Assembly (NCBI RefSeq): GCF_012184385.1
Contig: NZ_VSRL01000083.1
Coordinates: forward strand, 1 to 32,724
From: Lentzea indica
GTDB taxonomy: Bacteria > Actinomycetota > Actinomycetes > Mycobacteriales > Pseudonocardiaceae
Reading direction: 5' to 3'
DNA: 32,724 nt
Shown: piece by piece, positions 23,326-31,666 of the stretch
Layout of the letters: each line of letters starts with the position of its first letter
Numbering within the stretch: the stretch's first letter is position 1
Position numbers and translations under genes: made by a program
The notes under the pieces: generated by a model
The model's input: only the letters and a program-made list of their open reading frames with translations
Database searches by the model: none
What the model was told of the DNA's origin: nothing

Positions 23326-25758
23326 ATGAACCTCCCTTCTCGACGCACTGTGTTGCGTGCGGGCGCGTTCGCCGCTGCGGCGGCGGCGCTGCCCGCACGC
23401 GCGCTCGCCGCGGCACGTCCCGACATCGGGGTGTCTGCCGAGCTGTTCCCGCTCGGTTCGGTGTCCCTGCTGCCCGGTCCGTTCCGCGACAACACCCTCC
23501 GCACCCACACCTACCTCAAGTTCCTCGACCCCGAACGCCTGCTGCACACGTTCCGGCTCAACGTCGGGCTGAACTCCACCGCCGTCCCTTGTGGAGGATG
23601 GGAGTCGCCCTCGACCGAACTGCGCGGGCACTCCACCGGGCACGTGCTCACAGCGCTGGCCCAGGCGTACGCGAGCACCGGCGACACCGCGTTCAGGACC
23701 AAGGGCGACCACCTCGTCGCCCAACTGGCGATCTGCCAGGACCGGGCCGCGACGGCGGGCTTCACCACCGGCTACCTCTCGGCGTTCCCGGAGAGCTTCA
23801 TCGCCAGAGTCGAGACCGGCCAGCAGGTGTGGGCGCCCTACTACACCCTGCACAAGATCCTCGCCGGGCTGCTGGACATGCACCTGCTGGCGGGCAACGC
23901 CCAGGCGCTCACCGTGCTGACCCGCATGGCGGCCTGGGCGGGGGCGCGCAACGGAAGGCTGACCTACGCCCAACGCCAGAGCATGCTGCGCACGGAGTTC
24001 GGCGGCATGAACGAGGTGCTCGCCAACCTCTACCAGCTCAGCGGCGACCAGGCGCACCTCACCACGGCCCAGTACTTCGACCACGCGGAGATCTTCGACC
24101 CGCTGGCGCAGAACCGCGACGCGTTGAACGGCTACCACGCCAACACGCAGATCCCGAAGGCGATCGGGGCGATCCGCGAGTACCACGCCACGGGCACGAC
24201 CAGGTACCGCGACATCGCCGGCAATTTCTGGGAGTTCGTCGTCGGCGCGCACAGCTATGCGATCGGTGGCAACTCGAACGGCGAGTACTTCAAGGCACCG
24301 GGCCGGATCGCGTCCGAACTGTCGGACAACACCTGCGAGTCCTGCAACTCCTACAACATGCTGAAGCTCACCGCGCAGTTGTTCCGCACCAACCCTGGTG
24401 ACGCGCGGTACTTCGACTTCTACGAGAAGACGCTCTACAACCATCTGCTGGGCGCCCAGAACCCGAACTCCAGCCACGGCCACCACAGCTACTACACGCC
24501 GTTGCGGCCCGGTGGCATCCGCACGTACAGCAACGACTACAACGACTTCACCTGCTGTCACGGCACCGGCATGGAGACCAACACCTGCCACACGGGCCGC
24601 ATCTACGCCCACTCCGGCACGGCGCTGTATGTCAACCTGTTCATCGCCTCAACTGTGAACTGGCGTGGTTTCACCGTGCGACAAGACACCTCGTTCCCGG
24701 AGACCGCGGCCACGAAGCTGACGATCACCGGCTCCGGTACGTTCGAGCTGCGTGTGCGCGTCCCCACTTGGGCCACGGGGGCGCAGATCCGCGTCAACGG
24801 AACACCGCAGGCGTCGGTCACGCCGGGTTCGTACGCCCGGATCAACCGAACCTGGTCGAGCGGTGACGTCGTGGAGATCAGTCTGCCGATGGCGTTGCAC
24901 CGCGAGTCCACACCGGACAACCGCGCGGTGCAGGCGGTCCGCCACGGGCCGATCGTGCTGGCCGGTGCGTACGGCACGAACAACCTGCAGTCGATGCCCG
25001 TGCTGCAACCGTCGTCCATTCAGCCCACCTCGACGCCGTTGCAGTACACGGCTTCCGCGAGCACCGGCCTGGTGACGTTGTTGCCGTTCTACAAGATCTA
25101 CGGGCAGCGCTACACCGTCTACTGGACCGTCGCCTCAGAGCCGCCACCGTTCATCGCCCATTATCCGTTCGACGGCAACGCGAACGACGCCACGGGCAAC
25201 GGCCTGACCGCCACGCTCGCGGGCGGTGCGGCGTGGACGACCGGCCGGAGCGGGGGAGCGGTCGACCTGTCCGGTTCCGGCGCGCACGTCGTGTTGCCCT
25301 CGGGGCTGCTCGCCGGCGCGATGGCGTTCACCGTGGCGACCTGGGTGCGGCTGGACACCGTGACGACCTGGTCGCGGGTGTTCGACTTCGGGTCCGGCAC
25401 GGGGGCCTACGCCTTCCTGACCCCGCGCAGTTCGGCGGGCGGCACCCGGTTCGCGATCACCACCAACGGTGCCGGCGCGGAGCAGCAGATCAACGCACCG
25501 GCGGCGCTTCCGCAGGGCGTGTGGACACACGTTGCCGTGACGCAGAACGGTGACCTCGGTGTCCTGTACGTCAACGGTCTTGAGGTCGCCCGCAACTCGG
25601 CACTCACGTTGCGGGCCGGCAGCACCACGCAGAACTGGATCGGCCGCTCCCAGTACGCGAACGACCCGAATCTCGACGGCGCCGTGGACTCCTTCCGGGT
25701 CTACGGCCGCGCCCTCACCGCCGCAGAGGTCGCGAACCTCCACTCCACCGGTACATAA
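23326..25758 (+). CDS. Tat-exported DUF1680 (GH127/GH146-like) glycosidase with a C-terminal LamG-like module
   Basis: An 810-residue exported enzyme. The N-terminus SRRTVLRAGAFAAAAAALPARALA is a twin-arginine signal. The barrel has LLHTFRLNVGL, GGWESPSTELRGHSTGHVLTAL, VWAPYYTLHKILAGLLD and GGMNEVLANLY. The zinc-site residues are all present: ESC (Glu338, Cys340) and TCCHGTGMETN (Cys410, Cys411). A beta-sandwich follows, and from about residue 608 a LamG/concanavalin-like module (HYPFDGNANDATGNG, then VATWVRL, then VDSFRVYGRALTAAEVANLH). Tat export suits a metal-loaded, pre-folded enzyme. I placed the start at ATG 23326, two bases after the protease stop, because the Tat signal begins there. 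It would trim terminal beta-L-arabinofuranose from polymers outside the cell. Confidence 0.9.
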   Translation: MNLPSRRTVLRAGAFAAAAAALPARALAAARPDIGVSAELFPLGSVSLLPGPFRDNTLRTHTYLKFLDPERLLHTFRLNVGLNSTAVPCGGWESPSTELRGHSTGHVLTALAQAYASTGDTAFRTKGDHLVAQLAICQDRAATAGFTTGYLSAFPESFIARVETGQQVWAPYYTLHKILAGLLDMHLLAGNAQALTVLTRMAAWAGARNGRLTYAQRQSMLRTEFGGMNEVLANLYQLSGDQAHLTTAQYFDHAEIFDPLAQNRDALNGYHANTQIPKAIGAIREYHATGTTRYRDIAGNFWEFVVGAHSYAIGGNSNGEYFKAPGRIASELSDNTCESCNSYNMLKLTAQLFRTNPGDARYFDFYEKTLYNHLLGAQNPNSSHGHHSYYTPLRPGGIRTYSNDYNDFTCCHGTGMETNTCHTGRIYAHSGTALYVNLFIASTVNWRGFTVRQDTSFPETAATKLTITGSGTFELRVRVPTWATGAQIRVNGTPQASVTPGSYARINRTWSSGDVVEISLPMALHRESTPDNRAVQAVRHGPIVLAGAYGTNNLQSMPVLQPSSIQPTSTPLQYTASASTGLVTLLPFYKIYGQRYTVYWTVASEPPPFIAHYPFDGNANDATGNGLTATLAGGAAWTTGRSGGAVDLSGSGAHVVLPSGLLAGAMAFTVATWVRLDTVTTWSRVFDFGSGTGAYAFLTPRSSAGGTRFAITTNGAGAEQQINAPAALPQGVWTHVAVTQNGDLGVLYVNGLEVARNSALTLRAGSTTQNWIGRSQYANDPNLDGAVDSFRVYGRALTAAEVANLHSTGT

Positions 25759-25767
25759 GGAGAATCG

Positions 25768-27168
25768 ATGCGCGCCACCCTGCTGGGCGCCGCAATCGCA
25801 CTCGTAGCGGGCGTGGCCGTGGCCATGCCCGCGAGCGCGGCGAACCCGATCATCACCTCGGTCTACACCGCCGACCCGGCGCCGCTGGTCGTCGGCAACA
25901 CCATGTACGTCTACGCCGGACGGGACGAAGCCGCGTCCGGCCAGCAGAACTTCCTCATGCGCGAGTGGCGCGTGCTGTCGTCGACCGACGCCGCCTCCTG
26001 GACCGACCACGGTGCCAAGGCGAACATCGGCACGTTCCGCTGGGTCGGCGCGGACGCCTGGGCCAGTGAGGTCGAGCCCCGCAACGGCAAGTACTACTGG
26101 TACACCTCGGTCAACGGCAACGGCCCCGGCTGGATGGACATAGGTGTGGCGGTGGGCGACAGCCCGCTCGGGCCGTTCGCCGACGCCAAGGGCGGCCCGC
26201 TCATCAGCGACAGCACGCCGAACTCGTCCGGGCTCAACATCGACCCGACGGTCTTCACCGACGACGACGGCCAGGCCTACCTGTACTGGGGCAGCTACTG
26301 GGGTGCGCGGGCGGCGAAGCTCAAGCCGAACATGATCGAACTGGACGGACCCGTCGTGACGCCTCAAGGCCTCGCGAACTTCTGGGAAGCGCCGTTCATG
26401 TTCAAGCGCAACGGCCTCTACTACATGATCTACGCGGCCAACGACACGAACGGCTGCGTCACGTCGTCGAGCTACGCCTGCCAGCGCTACGCCACCGCCA
26501 CCAGCCCGATGGGGCCGTGGACGCACCGCGGCGTGGTTCTCGGCCAGGTCTCGTCGACGACGAACCACGCGGGTGTCGTGCAGTTCAACGGCCAGTGGTA
26601 CATGGTCTACCACAACGCCCAGGCACCCGGCGGCGGCAACTTCCGCCGATCCGTGGCCGTGGACCTGTTGCACTTCAACGCAGACGGCACCATGCAGCGG
26701 GTAGTCCAGACGGTTGCCGGTCCGCCGCCGAATCCAGGTGGCAGTGGCAACGTCGCTTTGACCGCCACCGCGAGCACGTCGTACGTGTCGCCGTGGGAGA
26801 ACCTCGCCGCGGTCAACAACGGCGCTACACCAACGAGTTCGGCGGACCGCTCGAACCTCGTCTACGGCAACTGGCCGGAGCAGGGCACGCAGTGGCTCGA
26901 GTACACCTGGCCGTCCGCGAGATCGATCAACCGCACGGCCGTCTACTGGTTCGACGACGACCAGGGCATCGACCTGCCCGCCTCGTGCCGCTTGCAGTAC
27001 TGGACCGGCAGCGCCTACGCCGACCTGCCCGGCCAGTTCGCGACAGCGGCGAACACGTTCAACACCATCACGTTCCCCACCGTGTCCACGACCCGGTTGC
27101 GGTTGAACATCACCGCGAAGACCGGCCTCTCGACGGGAGTCCTGGAATGGCAAGCCTTCGCCGCCTGA
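25768..27168 (+). CDS. Secreted GH43-family glycosidase with a C-terminal beta-sandwich module
   Basis: A 466-residue secreted enzyme with a signal peptide to about residue 25 (ASAAN). The five-bladed propeller residues are recognisable: the base in TADPAPLV (Asp36), the pKa-modulating acid in NIDPTVFTDDDG (Asp159) and the proton donor in WEAPFMFKRNGLYYM (Glu207). From about residue 335 an F5/8-type-C-like carbohydrate-binding module begins (NVALTATASTSYVSPWENL to LEWQAFAA). AAGGAG lies upstream of ATG 25768. GH43 enzymes are mostly alpha-L-arabinofuranosidases, beta-xylosidases or arabinanases; operon context favours an arabinofuranosidase. Subfamily cannot be set by eye. The last 22 bases overlap the next gene. 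Confidence 0.9.
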   Translation: MRATLLGAAIALVAGVAVAMPASAANPIITSVYTADPAPLVVGNTMYVYAGRDEAASGQQNFLMREWRVLSSTDAASWTDHGAKANIGTFRWVGADAWASEVEPRNGKYYWYTSVNGNGPGWMDIGVAVGDSPLGPFADAKGGPLISDSTPNSSGLNIDPTVFTDDDGQAYLYWGSYWGARAAKLKPNMIELDGPVVTPQGLANFWEAPFMFKRNGLYYMIYAANDTNGCVTSSSYACQRYATATSPMGPWTHRGVVLGQVSSTTNHAGVVQFNGQWYMVYHNAQAPGGGNFRRSVAVDLLHFNADGTMQRVVQTVAGPPPNPGGSGNVALTATASTSYVSPWENLAAVNNGATPTSSADRSNLVYGNWPEQGTQWLEYTWPSARSINRTAVYWFDDDQGIDLPASCRLQYWTGSAYADLPGQFATAANTFNTITFPTVSTTRLRLNITAKTGLSTGVLEWQAFAA

Positions 27169-29954
27169 CGGCACCCGCGCTGGCCGTGGTGCTGGTCGCC
27201 GCCGGACTCGGTCCCGCGTCGGCCGCGCAGACCATCGGTTATCCGGCGTTCACCGGCCCGTCCATCCCCGCCCCTCCTGCGGGTTACAGCACCGGCAGCA
27301 CCATGCGTGCCATCTACGACGCGGAGAGCGCCGGTACCGACTTCTGGATGGACCGGCTGCTCGCTCGCCCTGGCAATGACCCGGCCGGCAACTTCCTGAT
27401 GACGCGCGGCCGCGGGTTGTTCATGTACACCCACAACCCCGGCGTGATCGGGTTCGGCGGCAGATCCGCCTACTGGGACGACATCAGCGGCCAGAACGCC
27501 TACTCGATCGCCGTGTCGCCCGGCTCGTTCACCGAGCAGGTGAGCAGCAGGGTGCAGAAACCGAGCCACTACCGGGGCGTCTTCACCAGCGGCTCGATCC
27601 GGGTCGAGATGACGAAGTTCATCACCCACAACAACGTGGCTGTGACGAACCTGGCGCTCGTGAACACCGGCGGCTCGCCGTCGACGCTGCAGCTGCGCGC
27701 CACCTCGCCGTACGCGACCACCGCGAGCGGGAGCGAGCTGACCGGCAGCCGGCCGGTGAAGAACAACCTCACCACGATCAGGCCGCGCCTGGCGGGTGAC
27801 GGCTTCAGCGTGGGCAACGGCGGCCTGGACCGCGCGATCACCGTGGGCGCCGGCCAGACCGTCACGACCAAGGTGGTCATGGGCTTCCCGACCACCGAGA
27901 TCCCGGAGTCGTCGACCGAGTACCAGTCGTACCGCGGCTACTCGCCTTCGACGGCGTTCGCCACCCACGTGCAGGCGTACAACCGTTGGTGGGCCGACAA
28001 CATCCCGTACATCGACGTGCCCGACGCCGCGATCAAGAAGAACATCTACTACCGGTGGTGGCTGATGCGCTTCAACCACCTCGACGTCGACATCCCCGGC
28101 CAGGACTACCAGTTCCCGACCTCGATCGAGGGCGTCACCGGCTACAACAACGCGATCGTGCTGACCCAGCCGATGCACATCGACGACCTCAAGTACCTGC
28201 GCGATCCCGTCTACTCCTACGGACCATGGCTCTCGATCGGCCAGACGTCGCGCGGCGGCCGTTTCATGGACAACCCCGGCGACCCGGAGAACTGGTCCAA
28301 CTCCTACACCCAGTACGTCTCCGAAGCCGCGTGGCGCAGCTACCAGGTCCACGGCGGCCAGCCCTCCATCGCGGCGCTGCTGGCCCGTTACGCGGAAGGC
28401 GATGCCAAGGGCCAACTGTCCTATTACGACACGAACAACAACGGTGTGATCGAGTACGACTGGGGTGCCCTCACCGGCAATGATGCCGACGCGGTGTCGT
28501 TCGACTGGCGTCCGGGCCGCCTCGACCGTGCGGAGACCGCCTACGTGTGGAGCGGAGCCGTTGCCGCTCAACAGGCCTACACGCTGGCCGGCAACACCGC
28601 GAAGGCCGCCGAGATGCAGGCGCTCGCCGACCGCATCCGTTCCGGCGTGATCAACACCTTGTGGAACCCGTCCCGGCAACTGCTCGAACACAAGCACGTC
28701 GCCACCAACGCGCACGTCCCGTGGAAGGAGATCAACAATTACTACCCGTTCTCGGTCGGCCTGATGCCGAACACCGACCAGTACAAGCAGGCGCTGCGAC
28801 TCTTCGCCCAGCCGTCCGAGTACCCGGTGTTCCCCTTCTACACCGCGAACCAGAAGGACAAGGCGGAGGCGGCCGCGGCCGGTCACCCCGGCTCCAACAA
28901 CTTCTCCACAATCAACTCGACCGTGCAGTTCCGCCTGTACTCGTCGGTGCTGCGCAACTACCCGAACCAGTGGATGACCGCGGAGGACTACAAGAAGCTG
29001 CTGTACTGGAACGCCTGGGCGCAGTACATCGGCGGCAACACCCAATGGCCCGACGCCAACGAGTTCTGGGCCGACTGGAACGGCAGCACGATCCAGTACC
29101 GCTCGTGGATCCACCACAACATCCTCGGCAGCAGCAACTGGACCGTCATCGAGGACGCCGCCGGCCTGCGTCCGCGTGCCGACGGCCTGATCGAGCTCTC
29201 ACCGATCAACATCGGCTGGTCGCACTTCGCCGTCAACAACGTGCGCCACCGCAACGCCGACCTGAGCGTCGTGTGGGACGACCCGTCCGACGGAGTGACC
29301 CGCTACAACGGCGTCCCGCAGGGATATTCGGTCTATCTCAACGGAACCCGCGCCTTCACCGTGGACCGGCTCACCCGCGTGCTCTACGACCCGGCCACCG
29401 GATCCGTCACCCTGCCGTCCGGCGGCTCCGTGGTGCACCAAACCTCTGTGCCCGGCGTGCGCGCGCCACGTGACGTCGTTCAGAACAGCGCCCGCGTGGT
29501 CGACGTGTTCGCCAAGGCAGGCGTCGACCTGACCTCCACCCGCCCGAACCTGGCCCAGGGCGCGTCGGCGTCCTACACGGCGCCCGGTACCTCGGTCGCC
29601 GCCGCGGTGGACGGCTTCCCGATCAACGAACCGATCTGGGGCACCGCCGGCTCACCCAACGCGACTGACTGGTACGAACTGAACTTCGGTCAGCAGCGCC
29701 CGGTCGGCGAGGTCCGGCTGTACTTCCGCGACGACCGCGCGGGCAACCGCTACCGGGCGCCGTCGTCGTACCAGGTCCAGTACTGGAACGGCAGCGGATG
29801 GGCCGACGTGGCAGGGCAGACCAGAACACCGGCCTCGCCTCGCGCCAACTACAACCTCGTCAAGTTCACCCCTGTGAGCACCCAACGGCTGCGGGTGCTC
29901 ATGACCCATGCCGGCGGGTTCCGCACCGGTCTCACGGAGATCAAGGCCCATTGA
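27147..29954 (+). CDS. Secreted MGH1-like (alpha/alpha)6-barrel glycosidase with an F5/8-type-C module
   Basis: A 935-residue secreted protein. ATG 27147 lies inside the end of the GH43 gene and has GGGAG seven bases upstream. The signal peptide is MASLRRLTAPALAVVLVAAG and on to ASA. After an N-terminal beta region, the catalytic barrel has KKNIYYRWWLMRFNH, QDYQFPTSIEGVTGYN, DPENWSNSYTQYVSEAAW, GVIEYDWG, INNYYPFSVGLMP and DANEFWADWNG. These resemble the mannosylglycerate-hydrolase-like/GH63 clan of helical barrels. From about residue 800 a galactose-binding-like F5/8 type C module follows (NLAQGASASYTA to GLTEIKAH). The substrate is unknown. By analogy with the Bifidobacterium hydroxyproline-arabinoside system, a role like the GH121 beta-L-arabinobiosidase is a possible inference only. 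Confidence 0.82.
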   Translation: MASLRRLTAPALAVVLVAAGLGPASAAQTIGYPAFTGPSIPAPPAGYSTGSTMRAIYDAESAGTDFWMDRLLARPGNDPAGNFLMTRGRGLFMYTHNPGVIGFGGRSAYWDDISGQNAYSIAVSPGSFTEQVSSRVQKPSHYRGVFTSGSIRVEMTKFITHNNVAVTNLALVNTGGSPSTLQLRATSPYATTASGSELTGSRPVKNNLTTIRPRLAGDGFSVGNGGLDRAITVGAGQTVTTKVVMGFPTTEIPESSTEYQSYRGYSPSTAFATHVQAYNRWWADNIPYIDVPDAAIKKNIYYRWWLMRFNHLDVDIPGQDYQFPTSIEGVTGYNNAIVLTQPMHIDDLKYLRDPVYSYGPWLSIGQTSRGGRFMDNPGDPENWSNSYTQYVSEAAWRSYQVHGGQPSIAALLARYAEGDAKGQLSYYDTNNNGVIEYDWGALTGNDADAVSFDWRPGRLDRAETAYVWSGAVAAQQAYTLAGNTAKAAEMQALADRIRSGVINTLWNPSRQLLEHKHVATNAHVPWKEINNYYPFSVGLMPNTDQYKQALRLFAQPSEYPVFPFYTANQKDKAEAAAAGHPGSNNFSTINSTVQFRLYSSVLRNYPNQWMTAEDYKKLLYWNAWAQYIGGNTQWPDANEFWADWNGSTIQYRSWIHHNILGSSNWTVIEDAAGLRPRADGLIELSPINIGWSHFAVNNVRHRNADLSVVWDDPSDGVTRYNGVPQGYSVYLNGTRAFTVDRLTRVLYDPATGSVTLPSGGSVVHQTSVPGVRAPRDVVQNSARVVDVFAKAGVDLTSTRPNLAQGASASYTAPGTSVAAAVDGFPINEPIWGTAGSPNATDWYELNFGQQRPVGEVRLYFRDDRAGNRYRAPSSYQVQYWNGSGWADVAGQTRTPASPRANYNLVKFTPVSTQRLRVLMTHAGGFRTGLTEIKAH

Positions 29955-29955
29955 C

Positions 29956-29999
29956 GTGATGGACGACAGTCGTCCTCGGATCGGCTGTCGTTACATCAC
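29956..29999 (+). terminator. Hairpin terminator after the glycosidase operon
   Basis: Directly after the last glycosidase stop, GTGATG and ACGACAG (29956-29969) pair with CTGTCGT and CATCAC (29985-29999). This gives 13 base pairs with a small asymmetric bulge and a 15-base loop. The following CCGTTT is only a weak T-run, as is common in GC-rich actinobacteria. Confidence 0.6.
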
Positions 30000-30111
30000 C
30001 CGTTTGGGGTGTCCATCGATTCGGCGAATGCCACGGAGACCTTCGACCCTAGCGACGCGCGCCATTCCCGGATCACGCTCATTTGTCGTCAATGCGTGAT
30101 GGGGAGGGACG

Positions 30112-31176
30112 ATGACGCCACCCACCGAACCCGGCGGCGAAGTGACCGGCAGCGGCCAGTTCCGCGTCGGCGCCGAACCGCGGACCGGCCTGATCAGGAC
30201 GCAGACCGAAGGCGTGAAGGCCGTCCAGTACACCATGGTCGACGGTGAGCCGATGGTCGAAGGCGACATCGTGCTCGACCTGGTGCAGGAAGGCGATGTC
30301 GAACCGGCGGGCGTGATCCTCCCTGGTCAGCAGTTTCGCTGGCCAGGTGGGCGGGTCCCCTTCGAGATCGACCCGAACCTGCCGGACCAGGCCCGCGTGC
30401 ACAACGCCGTCGCACACTGGGAACGCAACACCCGCATTCGGCTGGTCCCTCGCAACGCCACGAATCCCGATCACCGGAACTTCATTCGCTTTCGGCCGGG
30501 TGGTGGGTGCAGTTCTCCGATCGGCATGCGCGGAGACCAGCAGAACATCACGCTCGCGGCCGGCTGTGAGACCGGGGCGACGATTCATGAAATCGGGCAC
30601 AGCGTCGGCCTCTGGCACGAGCAGAGCCGAGAGGACCGCAACAATTTCGTGACGATCCACTGGACGAACATCCAGCAGCAGAATGCGCACAACTTCAACC
30701 AGCACATCACCGACGGCGATGACGTCGGCCCGTACGACTACCACTCGATCATGCACTATCCGCGCTGGGCGTTCGCGATCGACACCACCCGCGACACGAT
30801 CACGCCACGGCAGAACGTCGAGATCGGCCAGCGGGAGGGGCTCAGTCCCGGCGACTGCGCGGCGGTGCGGTTCATGTACCGCGGCCTGGAGCCCGCCGCG
30901 GTGTTCCGCGGTGTGCAGTTCACCGGATCGGTACCCGCGGGCGTGACCAAGCGCTGGTTCACCCACAGCTGGCCCGCGCACTGGTACGTGCTGTGGACGG
31001 TCGTGCCCACCGCGCCCGCCGTGGACGGCCCCGCCCAGATCGAGTGGACCGTGCAGGTCACCCGCCAGTCCGGTGGGTTGCTCAAGTACTTCCTCGCCAT
31101 CAGGAACCTGACCGGGGGACAGGTCGAGATCGAAGCCCGCTACGACGTGCTCGGCTGGTCGCCGGACGCACTCTGA
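30112..31176 (+). CDS. Astacin-like (M12A) metallopeptidase with a C-terminal accessory domain, no signal peptide
   Basis: A 354-residue protease. The propeptide-like region (AVQYTMVDGEPMVEGDIVLD) is followed by the mature start FRWPGGRVPFEID. The zinc motif is HEIGHSVGLWHEQSRED (His159, Glu160, His163, His169) and the Met-turn is SIMHYP with Met214 and Tyr216, all diagnostic of astacins. Cysteines 133, 152 and 249 may form disulfides. From about 267 to 348 a separate beta domain follows (GVQFTGSVPAG, RWFTHSWPAHW, IRNLTGGQVEIEARY). The same domain is encoded alone by the next gene. ATG 30112 has a GGGGAGGG ribosome site. No Sec or Tat signal is seen, so the protein is either cytoplasmic or exported by another route. 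The natural substrate is unknown. Confidence 0.9.
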   Translation: MTPPTEPGGEVTGSGQFRVGAEPRTGLIRTQTEGVKAVQYTMVDGEPMVEGDIVLDLVQEGDVEPAGVILPGQQFRWPGGRVPFEIDPNLPDQARVHNAVAHWERNTRIRLVPRNATNPDHRNFIRFRPGGGCSSPIGMRGDQQNITLAAGCETGATIHEIGHSVGLWHEQSREDRNNFVTIHWTNIQQQNAHNFNQHITDGDDVGPYDYHSIMHYPRWAFAIDTTRDTITPRQNVEIGQREGLSPGDCAAVRFMYRGLEPAAVFRGVQFTGSVPAGVTKRWFTHSWPAHWYVLWTVVPTAPAVDGPAQIEWTVQVTRQSGGLLKYFLAIRNLTGGQVEIEARYDVLGWSPDAL

Positions 31177-31188
31177 AGGGAGACCGGC

Positions 31189-31662
31189 ATGAGTGCCGAC
31201 CTCGACGGCGGAGCCGCACCCGCCTCGCTGAACGAGCTGATGGTCGTCGACACGCTCGCCGCACCGGCTCACGACGGTGGAGCCGCGCCGCTGAACGACG
31301 CCGACGTCGCCGAGACACCCGGCTCGGCGGAGGCGGCGGACCTGGCGGAGGCCGAGGACGCGGGGCGCCGCGCCCGGCCAGGAAGACTGAAGGGGGAGAT
31401 CCCGATGAGGCTTGGTGTGCAGTTCCGCGGACAGGTGCCGGGAGGAACGTCTCAGCGCTGGTTCACCCACAGCTGGCCGGAGAGCTGGCGGGTCGTGTGG
31501 ATGGTGGTGCCGACCTGGCCGATGGTCGACGGCGCCGCGCAGATCGAGTGGAAGGTGCAGGTCGACCGCCAGGCAGCCGGCTTGATCAAGTACTTCATCG
31601 AGGTCCGCAACCTCACCGGTGGCCCTGTCGACATCGAAGCCCGGTTCGCCGTGCTGAACTGA
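31189..31662 (+). CDS. Small protein repeating the astacin C-terminal domain, with an acidic Ala-rich N-terminus
   Basis: A 157-residue protein. Residues 1-72 are acidic and alanine-rich with a repeated DGGAAP motif (7-12 and 29-34), and look unstructured. Residues 76-156 form the same domain as the astacin C-terminus; about 55 of 81 positions are identical by eye, including RWFTHSWP and RNLTGG. Two starts are plausible. ATG 31189 has GAAGGGAG upstream. ATG 31405, exactly before the domain (MRLGVQF), has a strong AAGGGGGAG. Both products may be made. It lies 12 bases after the protease gene. It may bind the protease, or compete with its C-terminal domain for the same partner (inference). No named family is recognised. 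Confidence 0.78.
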   Translation: MSADLDGGAAPASLNELMVVDTLAAPAHDGGAAPLNDADVAETPGSAEAADLAEAEDAGRRARPGRLKGEIPMRLGVQFRGQVPGGTSQRWFTHSWPESWRVVWMVVPTWPMVDGAAQIEWKVQVDRQAAGLIKYFIEVRNLTGGPVDIEARFAVLN

Positions 31663-31666
31663 ACGG

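Noticed and set aside
25135-29117. Two long minus-strand open frames (about 679 and 700 codons)
   Set aside because: Both are antisense to the DUF1680, GH43 and MGH1-like genes, which have clear signal peptides and catalytic motifs; the antisense products show only compositional bias.
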